In this document: positions 26,922-35,325 of the stretch, one piece after another
How positions within the stretch are numbered: position 1 is the first letter of the stretch
Layout of the letters: each line of letters opens with the position of its first letter
DNA from: Methylocapsa sp. S129
GTDB taxonomy: Bacteria; Pseudomonadota; Alphaproteobacteria; Rhizobiales; Beijerinckiaceae
Assembly: GCF_009765995.1 (NCBI RefSeq)
Contig: NZ_LMUI01000009.1
Span: 1-37,550 of the forward strand
Length of the DNA stretch: 37,550 nucleotides
Direction: 5' to 3'
Program-made: the position numbers and the translations under genes
The notes under the pieces: model-generated
Databases searched by the model: none
Told to the model about the DNA's origin: nothing
Seen by the model: the letters and a program-made list of their open reading frames with translations, nothing else

Positions 26922-27269
26922 ATGGACGGCGAGCGGATCGTTTATTTGTTTTCTTACGGAACGCTGCAGCAGGAGAGCGTCCAGATCGCCTCGTTCGGCC
27001 GCCTGCTCAAGGGCGCCGATGACGCTCTCCTGGGCTACAAACAATCAATGATCGAAATTACCGACCCCGATGTCATCAGGAAAAGCGGCAAGAATTTCCA
27101 TCCGATCGTCGTGGCGACCGATAATCCCCGCGATGAAGTGCCCGGCAAGGTTTTCGAGATTACGGAGGCCGAGCTTGCCGCCGCCGACGCCTATGAAGTT
27201 TCCGACTACAAGCGCGTCTCGGCGCCTTTGAAGTCGGGCGTCGACGCCTGGGTATATGTCAGGGCATAG
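26922..27269 (+). CDS. Gamma-glutamylcyclotransferase-family protein (YtfP-like)
   Basis: This small cytoplasmic protein of 115 aa has the GGCT fold. The substrate loop YLFSYGTLQ lies at residues 8-16, and the catalytic-type glutamate is in DAYEVSDY near the C-terminus. Characterised relatives release 5-oxoproline from gamma-glutamyl compounds; the activity of bacterial YtfP-like members is poorly known. GAGGA precedes ATG 26922 by 9 nt. It lies 18 nt after the permease and 18 nt before the DUF2442 gene, so the three may form one transcript. Confidence 0.87.
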   Translation: MDGERIVYLFSYGTLQQESVQIASFGRLLKGADDALLGYKQSMIEITDPDVIRKSGKNFHPIVVATDNPRDEVPGKVFEITEAELAAADAYEVSDYKRVSAPLKSGVDAWVYVRA

Positions 27270-27287
27270 GCCCAGTGGAGGGTATCC

Positions 27288-27695
27288 ATGGTTGAACTAA
27301 CGGACGCCCGGATTGATAAAACGATGGAGCGCGGCAGGATCGCGCGGGAAACTGAACCTCGGGCCGCTTCCGCTCGCTACGATAGGCAGCTTGGCCGCGT
27401 TATCGTCGATTTGACCAATGGCTGCACCTTCGCTTTCCCGCCGCGTCTGGCGCAGGGATTGGAATCGGCAACGGACGATCAACTCGCCGAAATCGAAATT
27501 CTCGGGGCCGGCTATGGCCTGCATTGGGAAGCGCTGAATGCCGATCTTTCGATTCCCGGCCTGCTCGCGGGCATCTTCGGCACCCGAACATACATGGCCC
27601 GACGCGCTGGGCAGGCGACGTCGCCGGCGAAAGTGGCCGCGGCGCGGGCCAATGGCTCCAAAGGCGGCCGCCCGCGTAAATCTGCGAACGGTTGA
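27288..27695 (+). CDS. DUF2442 domain-containing protein
   Basis: This is a 135-aa protein of unknown function. The DUF2442 core is visible in VIVDLTNGCTFAFPPRLAQGL followed by the AGYGLHWEALNADLSIPGLLAGI block. The C-terminal tail, ANGSKGGRPRK, is basic and AT-hook-like, hinting at nucleic-acid contact. DUF2442 genes often pair with a DUF4160 gene in a toxin-antitoxin-like arrangement; no DUF4160 is visible here. It could be an orphan antitoxin-like protein, but that is inference. Confidence 0.8.
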   Translation: MVELTDARIDKTMERGRIARETEPRAASARYDRQLGRVIVDLTNGCTFAFPPRLAQGLESATDDQLAEIEILGAGYGLHWEALNADLSIPGLLAGIFGTRTYMARRAGQATSPAKVAAARANGSKGGRPRKSANG

Positions 27696-27760
27696 AACGA
27701 GCAATCCCGTCGCGGAACGGCGCCTGTTCAACTGGCTCGCAGCCGTCACTTTCGCTATAG

Positions 27761-28753
<993 letters not shown>

Positions 28754-28789
28754 GTCCGCCGTGAAAGCGGTTTATAGACAAGAGGCACA

Positions 28790-29770
28790 ATGGCGAACCG
28801 GCCGAGCGAAGACGATCTGATCGCCCGTTTCTTCGCGCCCATTGCAGGGCCCGAAGGCCTCGGCCTGCGCGACGATGCGGCTTTGCTGACGCCGCCCGCC
28901 GGATCGGATCTCGTCCTCACCAAGGATGCGCTTGTCGCCGGCGTGCATTTCTTCGCCGATGACCCGCCCGCCGCGATCGCCTGCAAGGCGTTGCGCGTCA
29001 ATCTTTCCGATCTTGCGGCCAAAGGCGCCGAGCCCGTCGGTTTCCTGCTCGCGCTCGCGTTGCCAGGCGATTGGACCGCTGATTGGCTTGGCGCCTTCGC
29101 GCGAGGGCTTGGCGAGGATGCGGCGACCTATCGCTGTCCTTTGTTCGGCGGCGATACGGTCAAGACGCCGGGGCCGCTGATGGTGTCGATCACGGCGCTT
29201 GGCCGGGTGATAAGCGGGCGCATGGTCGCGCGCGCCGGGGTCAAGCCCGGCGATGTCCTCTATGTCAGCGGCACGATCGGCGACGCGGCGCTTGGCCTCA
29301 AGCTGCGGCTCGGCGGCGGGCCGCCGCTGGGCGCCGTGCATCGCGATTTCCTGCTCGATCGCTATCTGCTTCCTCAGCCGCGCCAGAAACTGGCGCCGGT
29401 GCTGGGCGAATTCGCGCATGGTGGTATGGACGTTTCGGACGGATTTGTCGGCGATCTCACGAAAATGCTTGGAGTCAGTGGCGTCTCGGCCGAGGTCGAG
29501 CTTGTAAAATTGCCGCTGTCCGCCGCCGCTCATGCCGCAATCGCGCTTGATCCTGCTTTATTTGAGATTGCGGCGACTGGCGGCGACGATTATGAAATCC
29601 TCGCGTCGGTGGCGCCGCAAAAGGCCGCCGCCTTCGAAGCGGGGGCGGCCAAGGCCGGCGTCGCGGTCACGCGGATCGGGCGGGCGCTCGCAGGCGCCGG
29701 GCCGCCGCGGTTTTTGGGCCGCGACGGCGTCGCTGTCGCGTTCGAGCGTGGCGCCTTCAGCCATTTCTAG
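28790..29770 (+). CDS. thiL: Thiamine-monophosphate kinase
   Basis: ThiL phosphorylates thiamine monophosphate to the active cofactor thiamine diphosphate. The 326-aa protein has the Mg-ATP and substrate motifs: GLRDDAALL, TKDALVAGVHF, LRVNLSDLAAKGAEP, FGGDTV, MDVSDGFVGDL and TGGDDYEIL. AGAGGC precedes ATG 28790. In many alphaproteobacteria thiL directly follows nusB; here it lies near 28.8 kb with other genes between. The next gene begins 16 nt downstream. Confidence 0.97.
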   Translation: MANRPSEDDLIARFFAPIAGPEGLGLRDDAALLTPPAGSDLVLTKDALVAGVHFFADDPPAAIACKALRVNLSDLAAKGAEPVGFLLALALPGDWTADWLGAFARGLGEDAATYRCPLFGGDTVKTPGPLMVSITALGRVISGRMVARAGVKPGDVLYVSGTIGDAALGLKLRLGGGPPLGAVHRDFLLDRYLLPQPRQKLAPVLGEFAHGGMDVSDGFVGDLTKMLGVSGVSAEVELVKLPLSAAAHAAIALDPALFEIAATGGDDYEILASVAPQKAAAFEAGAAKAGVAVTRIGRALAGAGPPRFLGRDGVAVAFERGAFSHF

Positions 29771-29786
29771 CAGCCGCTCGCCGGCC

Positions 29787-30608
29787 ATGGAGAAAAGTTT
29801 GACCGACAACGCGTCCGCGCTGCAAAACCGTTTCCTCGTCGCCTGCGCGGTCGCCCGCGAAGCCGGCGCTCTGGCGCGGCGCCGCTTCCTCGACCGCGGC
29901 TCCTTCACGATCGGCTTCAAGGGACCGCAGGATTTCATCACCGAGGTCGATGGCGAAGTCGAGCGGCTGATTCAATCGCGCGTCACCGAAATATTTCCCG
30001 ACGATGGATTCATCGGCGAAGAGGGCGACGGCCTCGTGGGCAAGCCGGGCGCGCCGGTCTGGGTCGTCGACCCTATCGACGGCACATCGAATTTCGCGCG
30101 CGGCACGCCCCATTGGTGCGTATCGATCGCCTGCGTCCTCGGCCGCGCGGTGGAGGTCGGCGTGATCTACGATCCGATGCTCGACGAGCTTTTTTGCGCG
30201 CGACGCAATGCTGGGGCATGGCTCAATGGCGCGCCGATCCGCGCGGCGGCGACGACGGAGCTCGGCAAAGCGACGATCGAAGTGGGTTGGAACATGCGCT
30301 ACGGCCTGGAGAAGTTCCTCGCTTTGCTCGCGCGCACCGCATCGACCGGCTCTGGCGTGATTCGCGCCGGGTCGGGCGCGCTCGGCCTCGCCTATGTCGC
30401 CGCCGGGCGGCGCGACGGCTATGTCGAGAACCACATCAATTCCTGGGATTGCCTTGCCGGTAATCTTCTCGTCGCCGAGGCGGGCGGCTATGTCAGCGAT
30501 TTTCTGGCGGGCGAGGGATTGCGCAAAGGCAATCCGTTGGTCGCCTGCGCGGCGGGCGTCAAAACCGCGCTGATCAAAGCGGCAGCTATCGAGGGGCTCG
30601 CGCTTTGA
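29787..30608 (+). CDS. Inositol-monophosphatase-family phosphatase
   Basis: This Mg-dependent sugar/nucleotide phosphatase has 273 aa. Family motifs are intact: GEEG (metal-binding Glu pair), WVVDPIDGTSNFARG (DPIDGT catalytic motif) and WDCLAGNLLVAEAGG. Possible activities include inositol-1-phosphate, fructose-1,6-bisphosphate, 3'-phosphoadenosine or histidinol-phosphate hydrolysis; the sequence alone does not decide. ATG 29787 was chosen by family length, as the frame extends upstream inside thiL. Its TGA overlaps the TTG of the next gene. Confidence 0.92.
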   Translation: MEKSLTDNASALQNRFLVACAVAREAGALARRRFLDRGSFTIGFKGPQDFITEVDGEVERLIQSRVTEIFPDDGFIGEEGDGLVGKPGAPVWVVDPIDGTSNFARGTPHWCVSIACVLGRAVEVGVIYDPMLDELFCARRNAGAWLNGAPIRAAATTELGKATIEVGWNMRYGLEKFLALLARTASTGSGVIRAGSGALGLAYVAAGRRDGYVENHINSWDCLAGNLLVAEAGGYVSDFLAGEGLRKGNPLVACAAGVKTALIKAAAIEGLAL

Positions 30609-31480
30609 CAACAGCCAATGTCGTAACCCTCTCGCATGGCGAGGCCAGCGCCGAAATCGCTCTGGCCGGCGCCGAGGCGCGCGCCTGGCGCGTCAATGGG
30701 CGCGATCTTCTCTGGCCGGGCGATCCTGCGACCTGGAGCCAGATCAGCCCGATCCTGTTTCCGGTCGTCGGCTGGACGCGGGATGGCGCGCGGGTCGATG
30801 GGCGCCAATATGCTTTGGGGCTGCATGGCTTTGCCGCCGCGCAGACTTTCGCATTGGAGGCGCAGTCCGCGAATGCCGCGCGCCTGACGCTGAGCGACAA
30901 TGCGGAAACGCGCGCGGTCTATCCCTTCGCCTTTCGTCTGACGGTCGATTATCGGCTTGGCGAAAGCGCGCTGGAAATCGCCATCGAGGTCGAAAACAAA
31001 GACCAGGTGGCCATGCCCTACGCCTGCGGGCTTCATCCGGGCTTTCGCTGGCCTTTCGCCGACGGGCCGCATGAGGGTTGCGAAATCCAATTCGAGAAGC
31101 CGGAGCGGCCCGAAGTCCCTGTCCTTGTACCGGGCGGCTTGATTTCGGCGCGCACGAGGCCCATTCCCATCGATGGATCGGCGCTGAAGCTCAACGACGA
31201 ACTCTTCGCGCACGATGCACTATGTTTCATCAATCCCGCCAGCCGATGGCTGCGCTTTGTCGAGCCAGGCGGCGCGGCGATCGAACTGGCGCTCGGCGGT
31301 TTCCCGCATTTTGCGCTATGGATGCGCCCTGGCGGGCCCTTCCTCTGCCTGGAAGCCTGGACCGGCTACAGCGATCCCGAAGGCTTTGCCAGCGAACTTC
31401 AGGAAAAGCCGGGGATGCGTAGCCTCGCCAGCGGCGAGATCGCCAGGCATAGCGCGACCTATTCGTTCATCCCGGCTTGA
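30605..31480 (+). CDS. Aldose-1-epimerase family protein
   Basis: This 291-aa beta-sandwich protein of the galactose-mutarotase fold likely interconverts sugar anomers (aldose or hexose-6-phosphate type). Visible motifs are [10 protein letters not shown], the YALGLHGFA loop with a catalytic-type His, the [11 protein letters not shown] loop with the second His, and the late [12 protein letters not shown] segment with the catalytic-type Glu. It starts with TTG 30605 in a 4-nt TTGA overlap with the preceding stop, so it is translationally coupled. folD begins 10 nt after its stop. Confidence 0.9.
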   Translation: MTTANVVTLSHGEASAEIALAGAEARAWRVNGRDLLWPGDPATWSQISPILFPVVGWTRDGARVDGRQYALGLHGFAAAQTFALEAQSANAARLTLSDNAETRAVYPFAFRLTVDYRLGESALEIAIEVENKDQVAMPYACGLHPGFRWPFADGPHEGCEIQFEKPERPEVPVLVPGGLISARTRPIPIDGSALKLNDELFAHDALCFINPASRWLRFVEPGGAAIELALGGFPHFALWMRPGGPFLCLEAWTGYSDPEGFASELQEKPGMRSLASGEIARHSATYSFIPA

Positions 31481-31490
31481 AGGAACGCTC

Positions 31491-32447
31491 ATGAATCCTG
31501 TTTCGGCGCCCAGCCTGACCGCATTGCCCAAAGCGGCGCTCGTTATCGATGGCAAGGCGGCGTCGAAAGGCATCATCGTCCGCGTCGCCGAGGAAGCGCG
31601 CGCGCTGATCGCCAGCGGCGTCAAGCCGGGTCTGGCGGTGGTGCTGGTCGGCGAGGATCCGGCAAGTCAGGTCTATGTGGGCGCCAAGGGCAGGGCGGCC
31701 GTCGATTGCGGCTTTTATTCCGTGCAGCACGATCTCTCCCGCGACACATCCGAGGCCGAACTTCTCGCGCTTGTCCATCGCCTCAACGCCGATCCGGCTG
31801 TGCATGGCATTCTCGTGCAATTGCCGCTGCCCAAGGCGATCAATTCGGCGCGAATTCTTGAAGCGATCGCGCCGCATAAGGACGTCGACGGGTTTCATCC
31901 CATCAATGTCGGGCTGGCGTCGATCGGCGAGATGAAGCGGGCGCTTCTTCCCTGCACGCCGTCCGGTGCGATGATCCTGATCGAACAGGCCTGCGCGGCG
32001 CTTGGGCAAACGCTTTCGGGCAAGGAGGCGGTCATTATCGGACGCTCCAACATCGTGGGCAAGCCGATGGCGCAATTGCTGCTCGCGCAAAACTGCACGG
32101 TGACCATAGCCCATTCGCGCACGCGCGATCTGCCAAGCGTTGCGCGGCGCGCCGATATTCTGGTCGCGGCGGTTGGCCAGCCCGAACTGGTGCGCGGCGA
32201 CTGGATCGCTGAGGGCGCGATCGTCATCGACGTCGGCGTCAATCGCATCGCGGCGGAGGGACTGAACGCGGCGGGCAAGCCCAAAACCCGTCTTGTCGGC
32301 GATGTCGCCTATGCCGAAGCCTCCGCGCGCGCCGGCGCCATTACGCCTGTGCCGGGCGGCGTAGGGCCGATGACGATTGCGATGCTGATGGCCAATACGC
32401 TGATCGCGGCATGCCGCGCGAACGGACGGGCTGAACCAAAGTTTTGA
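31491..32447 (+). CDS. folD: Bifunctional methylenetetrahydrofolate dehydrogenase/cyclohydrolase
   Basis: FolD interconverts 5,10-methylene-, methenyl- and 10-formyl-tetrahydrofolate, feeding purine and one-carbon metabolism. The 318-aa protein has the catalytic Lys in [18 protein letters not shown], the P-loop-like [11 protein letters not shown], the NADP site [15 protein letters not shown] and the terminal [25 protein letters not shown] lies 7 nt before ATG 31491. It is roughly 15-20 residues longer than usual at the N-terminus. It is the last gene of the plus-strand run and converges on the histidine phosphatase. Confidence 0.97.
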   Translation: MNPVSAPSLTALPKAALVIDGKAASKGIIVRVAEEARALIASGVKPGLAVVLVGEDPASQVYVGAKGRAAVDCGFYSVQHDLSRDTSEAELLALVHRLNADPAVHGILVQLPLPKAINSARILEAIAPHKDVDGFHPINVGLASIGEMKRALLPCTPSGAMILIEQACAALGQTLSGKEAVIIGRSNIVGKPMAQLLLAQNCTVTIAHSRTRDLPSVARRADILVAAVGQPELVRGDWIAEGAIVIDVGVNRIAAEGLNAAGKPKTRLVGDVAYAEASARAGAITPVPGGVGPMTIAMLMANTLIAACRANGRAEPKF

Positions 32448-32452
32448 TCTAT

Positions 32453-32494
32453 CCGGCAATCGCGAAAGCGCAAGAGATTCTTCGCGATCCCCGG
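32453..32494. terminator. Hairpin between folD and the histidine phosphatase
   Basis: ATCGCGAA (32459-32466) pairs perfectly with TTCGCGAT (32481-32488), with outer CCGG/CCGG (32453-32456 and 32491-32494). It fills the gap between convergent stops, so a shared transcript end is plausible. No T-run follows on either strand. Confidence 0.5.
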
Positions 32495-32500
32495 ACGATG

Positions 32501-33106
32501 TCAGGCCTCGATGTCATCAGCGTCGGGGCCTTGCTGCTCCTCCGTCCGGCCGATCGATGCGAGGTTCCAGCGACCATTGGCGCCGCTGAGCCTTGTGAGA
32601 GACAGAGGCGCGACGTCGATGCGCCAGAACGATCGCGGCGGCGCTTCGATCGCATGGACAATGGCGGCCCGGATCACTGAGGCATGCGTGATCGCGACGA
32701 TGCGCCCCGGCGCATTCTGCGCATCGAGCCAGGCCGCGACCCGCTCGATCAGGCTGAGCGTTGATTCTCCTCCATGCGGCGCCGACGCGGGATCGCGCAG
32801 CCATTCCGCGATAGCGTCGGGTTCTTGCGCCGCCACTTCGTCGAAAGCGCGGCCCGCCCATCGTCCGTAATCGCAATCGCGCAGCATCGGTTCGACGGAC
32901 GCCACTAGCCCCAGGCCTTGCGCGGTTTGGCGGGCGCGCAGCGCCGGGCTCGTCCAAGTGCGATCCGCGTGGCCCAGGCGAAAGGGCAGGGCGGCCAGCT
33001 TTCGTCGCCCTTGCGAGTCGATCGGCTCGTCGGCCGAAAACGCTGAGGTTCGCACGGCCGAGGTCGCGGCGTGGCAAAGCAGTCGCAAATGCGTCGGCGC
33101 TGGCAT
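32501..33106 (-). CDS. Atypical histidine phosphatase family protein
   Basis: This 201-aa protein is of the phosphoglycerate-mutase/histidine-phosphatase type and the last gene of the riboswitch operon. The fold is clear: TSPALRARQTAQG, DYGRWAGRAFDEV, GGESTLSLIERVAAW and the second catalytic His in AITHASVIRA. The N-terminal RHG motif is replaced by CHA (Cys11-His12-Ala13): the phospho-accepting His remains but its Arg neighbour is gone. Its place after cbtB-cbtA suggests a role in cobalamin or cobalt metabolism, perhaps like the alpha-ribazole phosphatase CobC; that is inference. ATG 33106 follows the upstream stop by 5 nt. Confidence 0.85.
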   Translation of the reverse strand: MPAPTHLRLLCHAATSAVRTSAFSADEPIDSQGRRKLAALPFRLGHADRTWTSPALRARQTAQGLGLVASVEPMLRDCDYGRWAGRAFDEVAAQEPDAIAEWLRDPASAPHGGESTLSLIERVAAWLDAQNAPGRIVAITHASVIRAAIVHAIEAPPRSFWRIDVAPLSLTRLSGANGRWNLASIGRTEEQQGPDADDIEA

Positions 33107-33111
33107 CCGGC

Positions 33112-33747
33112 TCAACCGGGCCAGAGTTTGCGTCGGACGCCCAACCACGCACAGCCGAGCATCGCCATCGCCAGACCCGCGAATGTCATCAGGCTCGGGG
33201 GATGGGAGGGAATGTCGCGCCAGTGCGGACTGATCACTTCGGCTATATTGAACGGCTCGTCGCTATAGCGGCACAGGACCAGCGATGCGCCATTGCTTAG
33301 CATTTCGAGCTCGATCTTGGCGACGAGGGCGCGGACGGCGGTGCGGTCGCCCGTCATGTCCTGCAGATGCACGAGCAGCGCCCGCGTCGCCGCGAGATAA
33401 GCATGGCTGCATTCGTTAAACGGACTGTTCTCGTCGTCGAGGCTGCCGGGCGCGAGTCCCCACATGCAGGCGAAATACTGGAGATTGACGAAGGACTCCA
33501 ACCGCCGCATGACCGGATCGGTCGGCGTCTGCTGCGCGGCAAGGTCGAGGATCGCCGCCCGATTGTCCGCGATGACGGCCATCTGGCCGTGCGAAAGGCT
33601 GGGAATGGAAATCCCGTCGGTCGGCGCAGCCTGCGCCGACCCCTCATGATGGGCCCAGGCCGGCGCCGTCGGCGAGACAAACAGCAGGGCGCGCGCGACC
33701 AACAGGAGAGCGCCGAGGCGATAACGCCATTCGTTCCCGCCGCGCAT
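33112..33747 (-). CDS. Exported protein of unknown function in the cobalt operon
   Basis: I do not recognise a family. The 211-aa product has a signal peptide (hydrophobic stretch LGALLLVARALLFVS, cleavage likely after PAWA, leaving HHEG at the mature N-terminus). The body is a soluble helical domain with cysteines in FACMWG, NECSHAY and LCRYSDE, and a C-terminal helix (SLMTFAGLAMAMLGCAWLG) followed by RRK. This layout fits a periplasmic domain anchored at the inner membrane. The His pair and Cys/His residues could bind metal, in keeping with its place between cbtA and the phosphatase; this is inference. Confidence 0.7.
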   Translation of the reverse strand: MRGGNEWRYRLGALLLVARALLFVSPTAPAWAHHEGSAQAAPTDGISIPSLSHGQMAVIADNRAAILDLAAQQTPTDPVMRRLESFVNLQYFACMWGLAPGSLDDENSPFNECSHAYLAATRALLVHLQDMTGDRTAVRALVAKIELEMLSNGASLVLCRYSDEPFNIAEVISPHWRDIPSHPPSLMTFAGLAMAMLGCAWLGVRRKLWPG

Positions 33748-33803
33748 CCCGATGCACCGCTCCTTGCTGTCTCGCCGCGTTTTTCAACGGGCGAGCGTCC
33801 GGC

Positions 33804-34592
33804 CTAAAACCCTGCCGCCTTCAGCCGCAAACCGCTCCGGCTTGTCTCGGCGCGTTCGGTCCATGCGCCGAACGCCAGCCCGATCGTCGCCCACATGATG
33901 ATCTGCGCGCCCATCGACGCCGTTCTGAACTGCCACAGCACGACGGCCGGGAACCCCTCGGGCACTTCATTGACGGTCGGCAGCGCGAGAGCCACGATCA
34001 CGACAACGACGAGATAGGCGGCGCCGGCGATCAGCGCCGCGTTCCAATCGCCATAGCGCGCAACAAGCCGGTTGCGCAGCATCCATGCGGCGATCATCGC
34101 GGCGAGCGAAATCGCGATCATCGCGAAATAGAGGCCGGTGCGCATGCTGATCGTATCGGGGTCGCCGACCGAAGGCGGATTGGCCGGATATTTCAGGTTG
34201 GGCGCGATATAGACCGCGACAATGCCCGAAATCGCCAGCAAGGCGGCCGTCGTCCTTGGACCGAAGTCGCCCATCCGGCGATAGGTCAAAGCGAACGCCA
34301 GGGCGAACAGGCCGCCGAACGCGGTATTGTAGACCGTGACGCCGGTGAACAGGCCGATACCCGCCTGCACCGGCCGGCTCACCAGTTCGGGCTCGGGATC
34401 TTCCTTCGGCATCGACATGCCTTTGGCCATCGCCTCATCCGCTTTGGCCTTGTCTTTTGCCTCGTCCATCTGGGTTTCAAAGGCTATGGCGCGGTCGACC
34501 GCCGGTTCGCCGACGGTTTTCAAAAACGCAAAGCTGAGAATTCCCGCGACGATGCCAATCAGCATCCCGCGGATGAGCAGGGTTCCAACCAT
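33804..34592 (-). CDS. cbtA: CbtA-family cobalt transporter subunit
   Basis: This is the predicted membrane component of the CbtAB cobalt uptake system, 262 aa with about six helices. The first is LIRGMLIGIVAGILSFAFLK; a charged loop rich in Lys/Glu (about residues 38-70) follows, then VTVYNTAFGGLFALAFALTYRR, APNLKYPANPPSVGDPDT and the final segment ending GAWTER. CbtA was assigned to cobalt transport from its linkage to B12 riboswitches and cobalamin genes, not from extensive biochemistry. AGGAA lies 9 nt before ATG 34592. It follows cbtB by 106 nt under the same riboswitch. Confidence 0.92.
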   Translation of the reverse strand: MVGTLLIRGMLIGIVAGILSFAFLKTVGEPAVDRAIAFETQMDEAKDKAKADEAMAKGMSMPKEDPEPELVSRPVQAGIGLFTGVTVYNTAFGGLFALAFALTYRRMGDFGPRTTAALLAISGIVAVYIAPNLKYPANPPSVGDPDTISMRTGLYFAMIAISLAAMIAAWMLRNRLVARYGDWNAALIAGAAYLVVVVIVALALPTVNEVPEGFPAVVLWQFRTASMGAQIIMWATIGLAFGAWTERAETSRSGLRLKAAGF

Positions 34593-34698
34593 GGGTGTAT
34601 TCCTTTAAAGGCGCGGAGTTCGGGCTAGTCGCCTGGCGAACTGAGCCGCGAACCGCACGTGTTTCCGTCGAGACCGGATCGGCGTCAGCCGATCGCCT

Positions 34699-34908
34699 TT
34701 AATGGCAGGGGAAGCCGAGAAGGTGGCGCCCGTCATGCACGAACTCATGCACATACATGCCTTTGATCAGCGAGGTCGCCCCTTCTTCGGCGCCGACGAA
34801 ATAGATGGCCAGCATAAGAATGAGACCAGCAAAAACGACCCAGGGAAGCGCTTCGCGAATCGGAATCGCGATCGGCTCGGCGGTCGGTGCGAATGTAGCG
34901 CTCGTCAT
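34699..34908 (-). CDS. cbtB: CbtB-family cobalt transporter subunit
   Basis: This small partner of CbtA has 69 aa. It has one transmembrane helix (ALPWVVFAGLILMLAIYFVG) and a C-terminal His-rich tail, VHEFVHDGRHLLGFPCH, with four His and one Cys, typical of CbtB and probably metal-binding. AGGAG lies 7 nt before ATG 34908; ATG 34911 is adjacent. It is the first gene after the cobalamin riboswitch. A GATCGGC-TGAC-GCCGATC hairpin follows its stop, before cbtA. Confidence 0.92.
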   Translation of the reverse strand: MTSATFAPTAEPIAIPIREALPWVVFAGLILMLAIYFVGAEEGATSLIKGMYVHEFVHDGRHLLGFPCH

Positions 34909-34944
34909 CATAAAACTCCTGGGATTTCGCGTCCCGTTTGAGAT

Positions 34945-35072
34945 GTGCCTGATCACGAGGGGGTCTGACTCTCAAACCCGACGCCGAAGCGCGTGGGCCG
35001 ATTACAGTGGCGCGACCGTGCCGGAATTTCACCGGCTTCCTTAACCTCGTAACGATGCAGAGCCGAACATAG
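34945..35072 (-). promoter_or_regulatory. Cobalamin (B12) riboswitch upstream of cbtB
   Basis: On the minus strand the core reads GAAGCCGGTGAAATTCCGGC, then GCGCCACTGTAATCGG (B12 box; GCCACTGT at 35011-35004), then AGTCAGACCC (34971-34962): the conserved order of the cobalamin riboswitch. The 5' and 3' limits are approximate. Downstream, GGGA/TCCC (34935-34932 and 34924-34921) forms a small hairpin directly before the AGGAG of cbtB, suggesting translational control. Cobalamin binding should turn off cobalt import. Confidence 0.92.
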
Positions 35073-35090
35073 CGATCGATGTCCGGCATT

Positions 35091-35325
35091 GTCAATCCGT
35101 TCGGCCGGTTCGAAATGGCGGCGTCCGCGCCGCTGAAATCCGTTTAAGCCGTCCTGTTTCGAGCAGGATTGGCGGCCATTCGTCGCAATTTATGACAATT
35201 TCGCCGCCGCGCGTTGCGGGAGCCCGATGTTTCTGGCAAGAGGGCGCCGGAATGTTGGCGGAAGACGCCTAATCGCTGATCCAGCGTTAAAGCGCGCCGA
35301 TCGGGCTCAAGGGGACGGAACTGAA
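35091..35325. promoter_or_regulatory. hppA / riboswitch-operon divergent promoter region
   Basis: This gene-free stretch lies between the 5' end of the riboswitch and hppA. It must hold both promoters; I see a moderately AT-rich patch around 35185-35205 (CGTCGCAATTTATGACAATT) but no clear consensus hexamers. An open frame from 35227 into hppA is not supported by family similarity, so I do not treat it as coding. Confidence 0.35.

Noticed and set aside
31215-31490. N-terminal extension of folD by 92 codons
   Set aside because: It overlaps the epimerase gene out of frame; AAGGAA and FolD-like sequence support ATG 31491.
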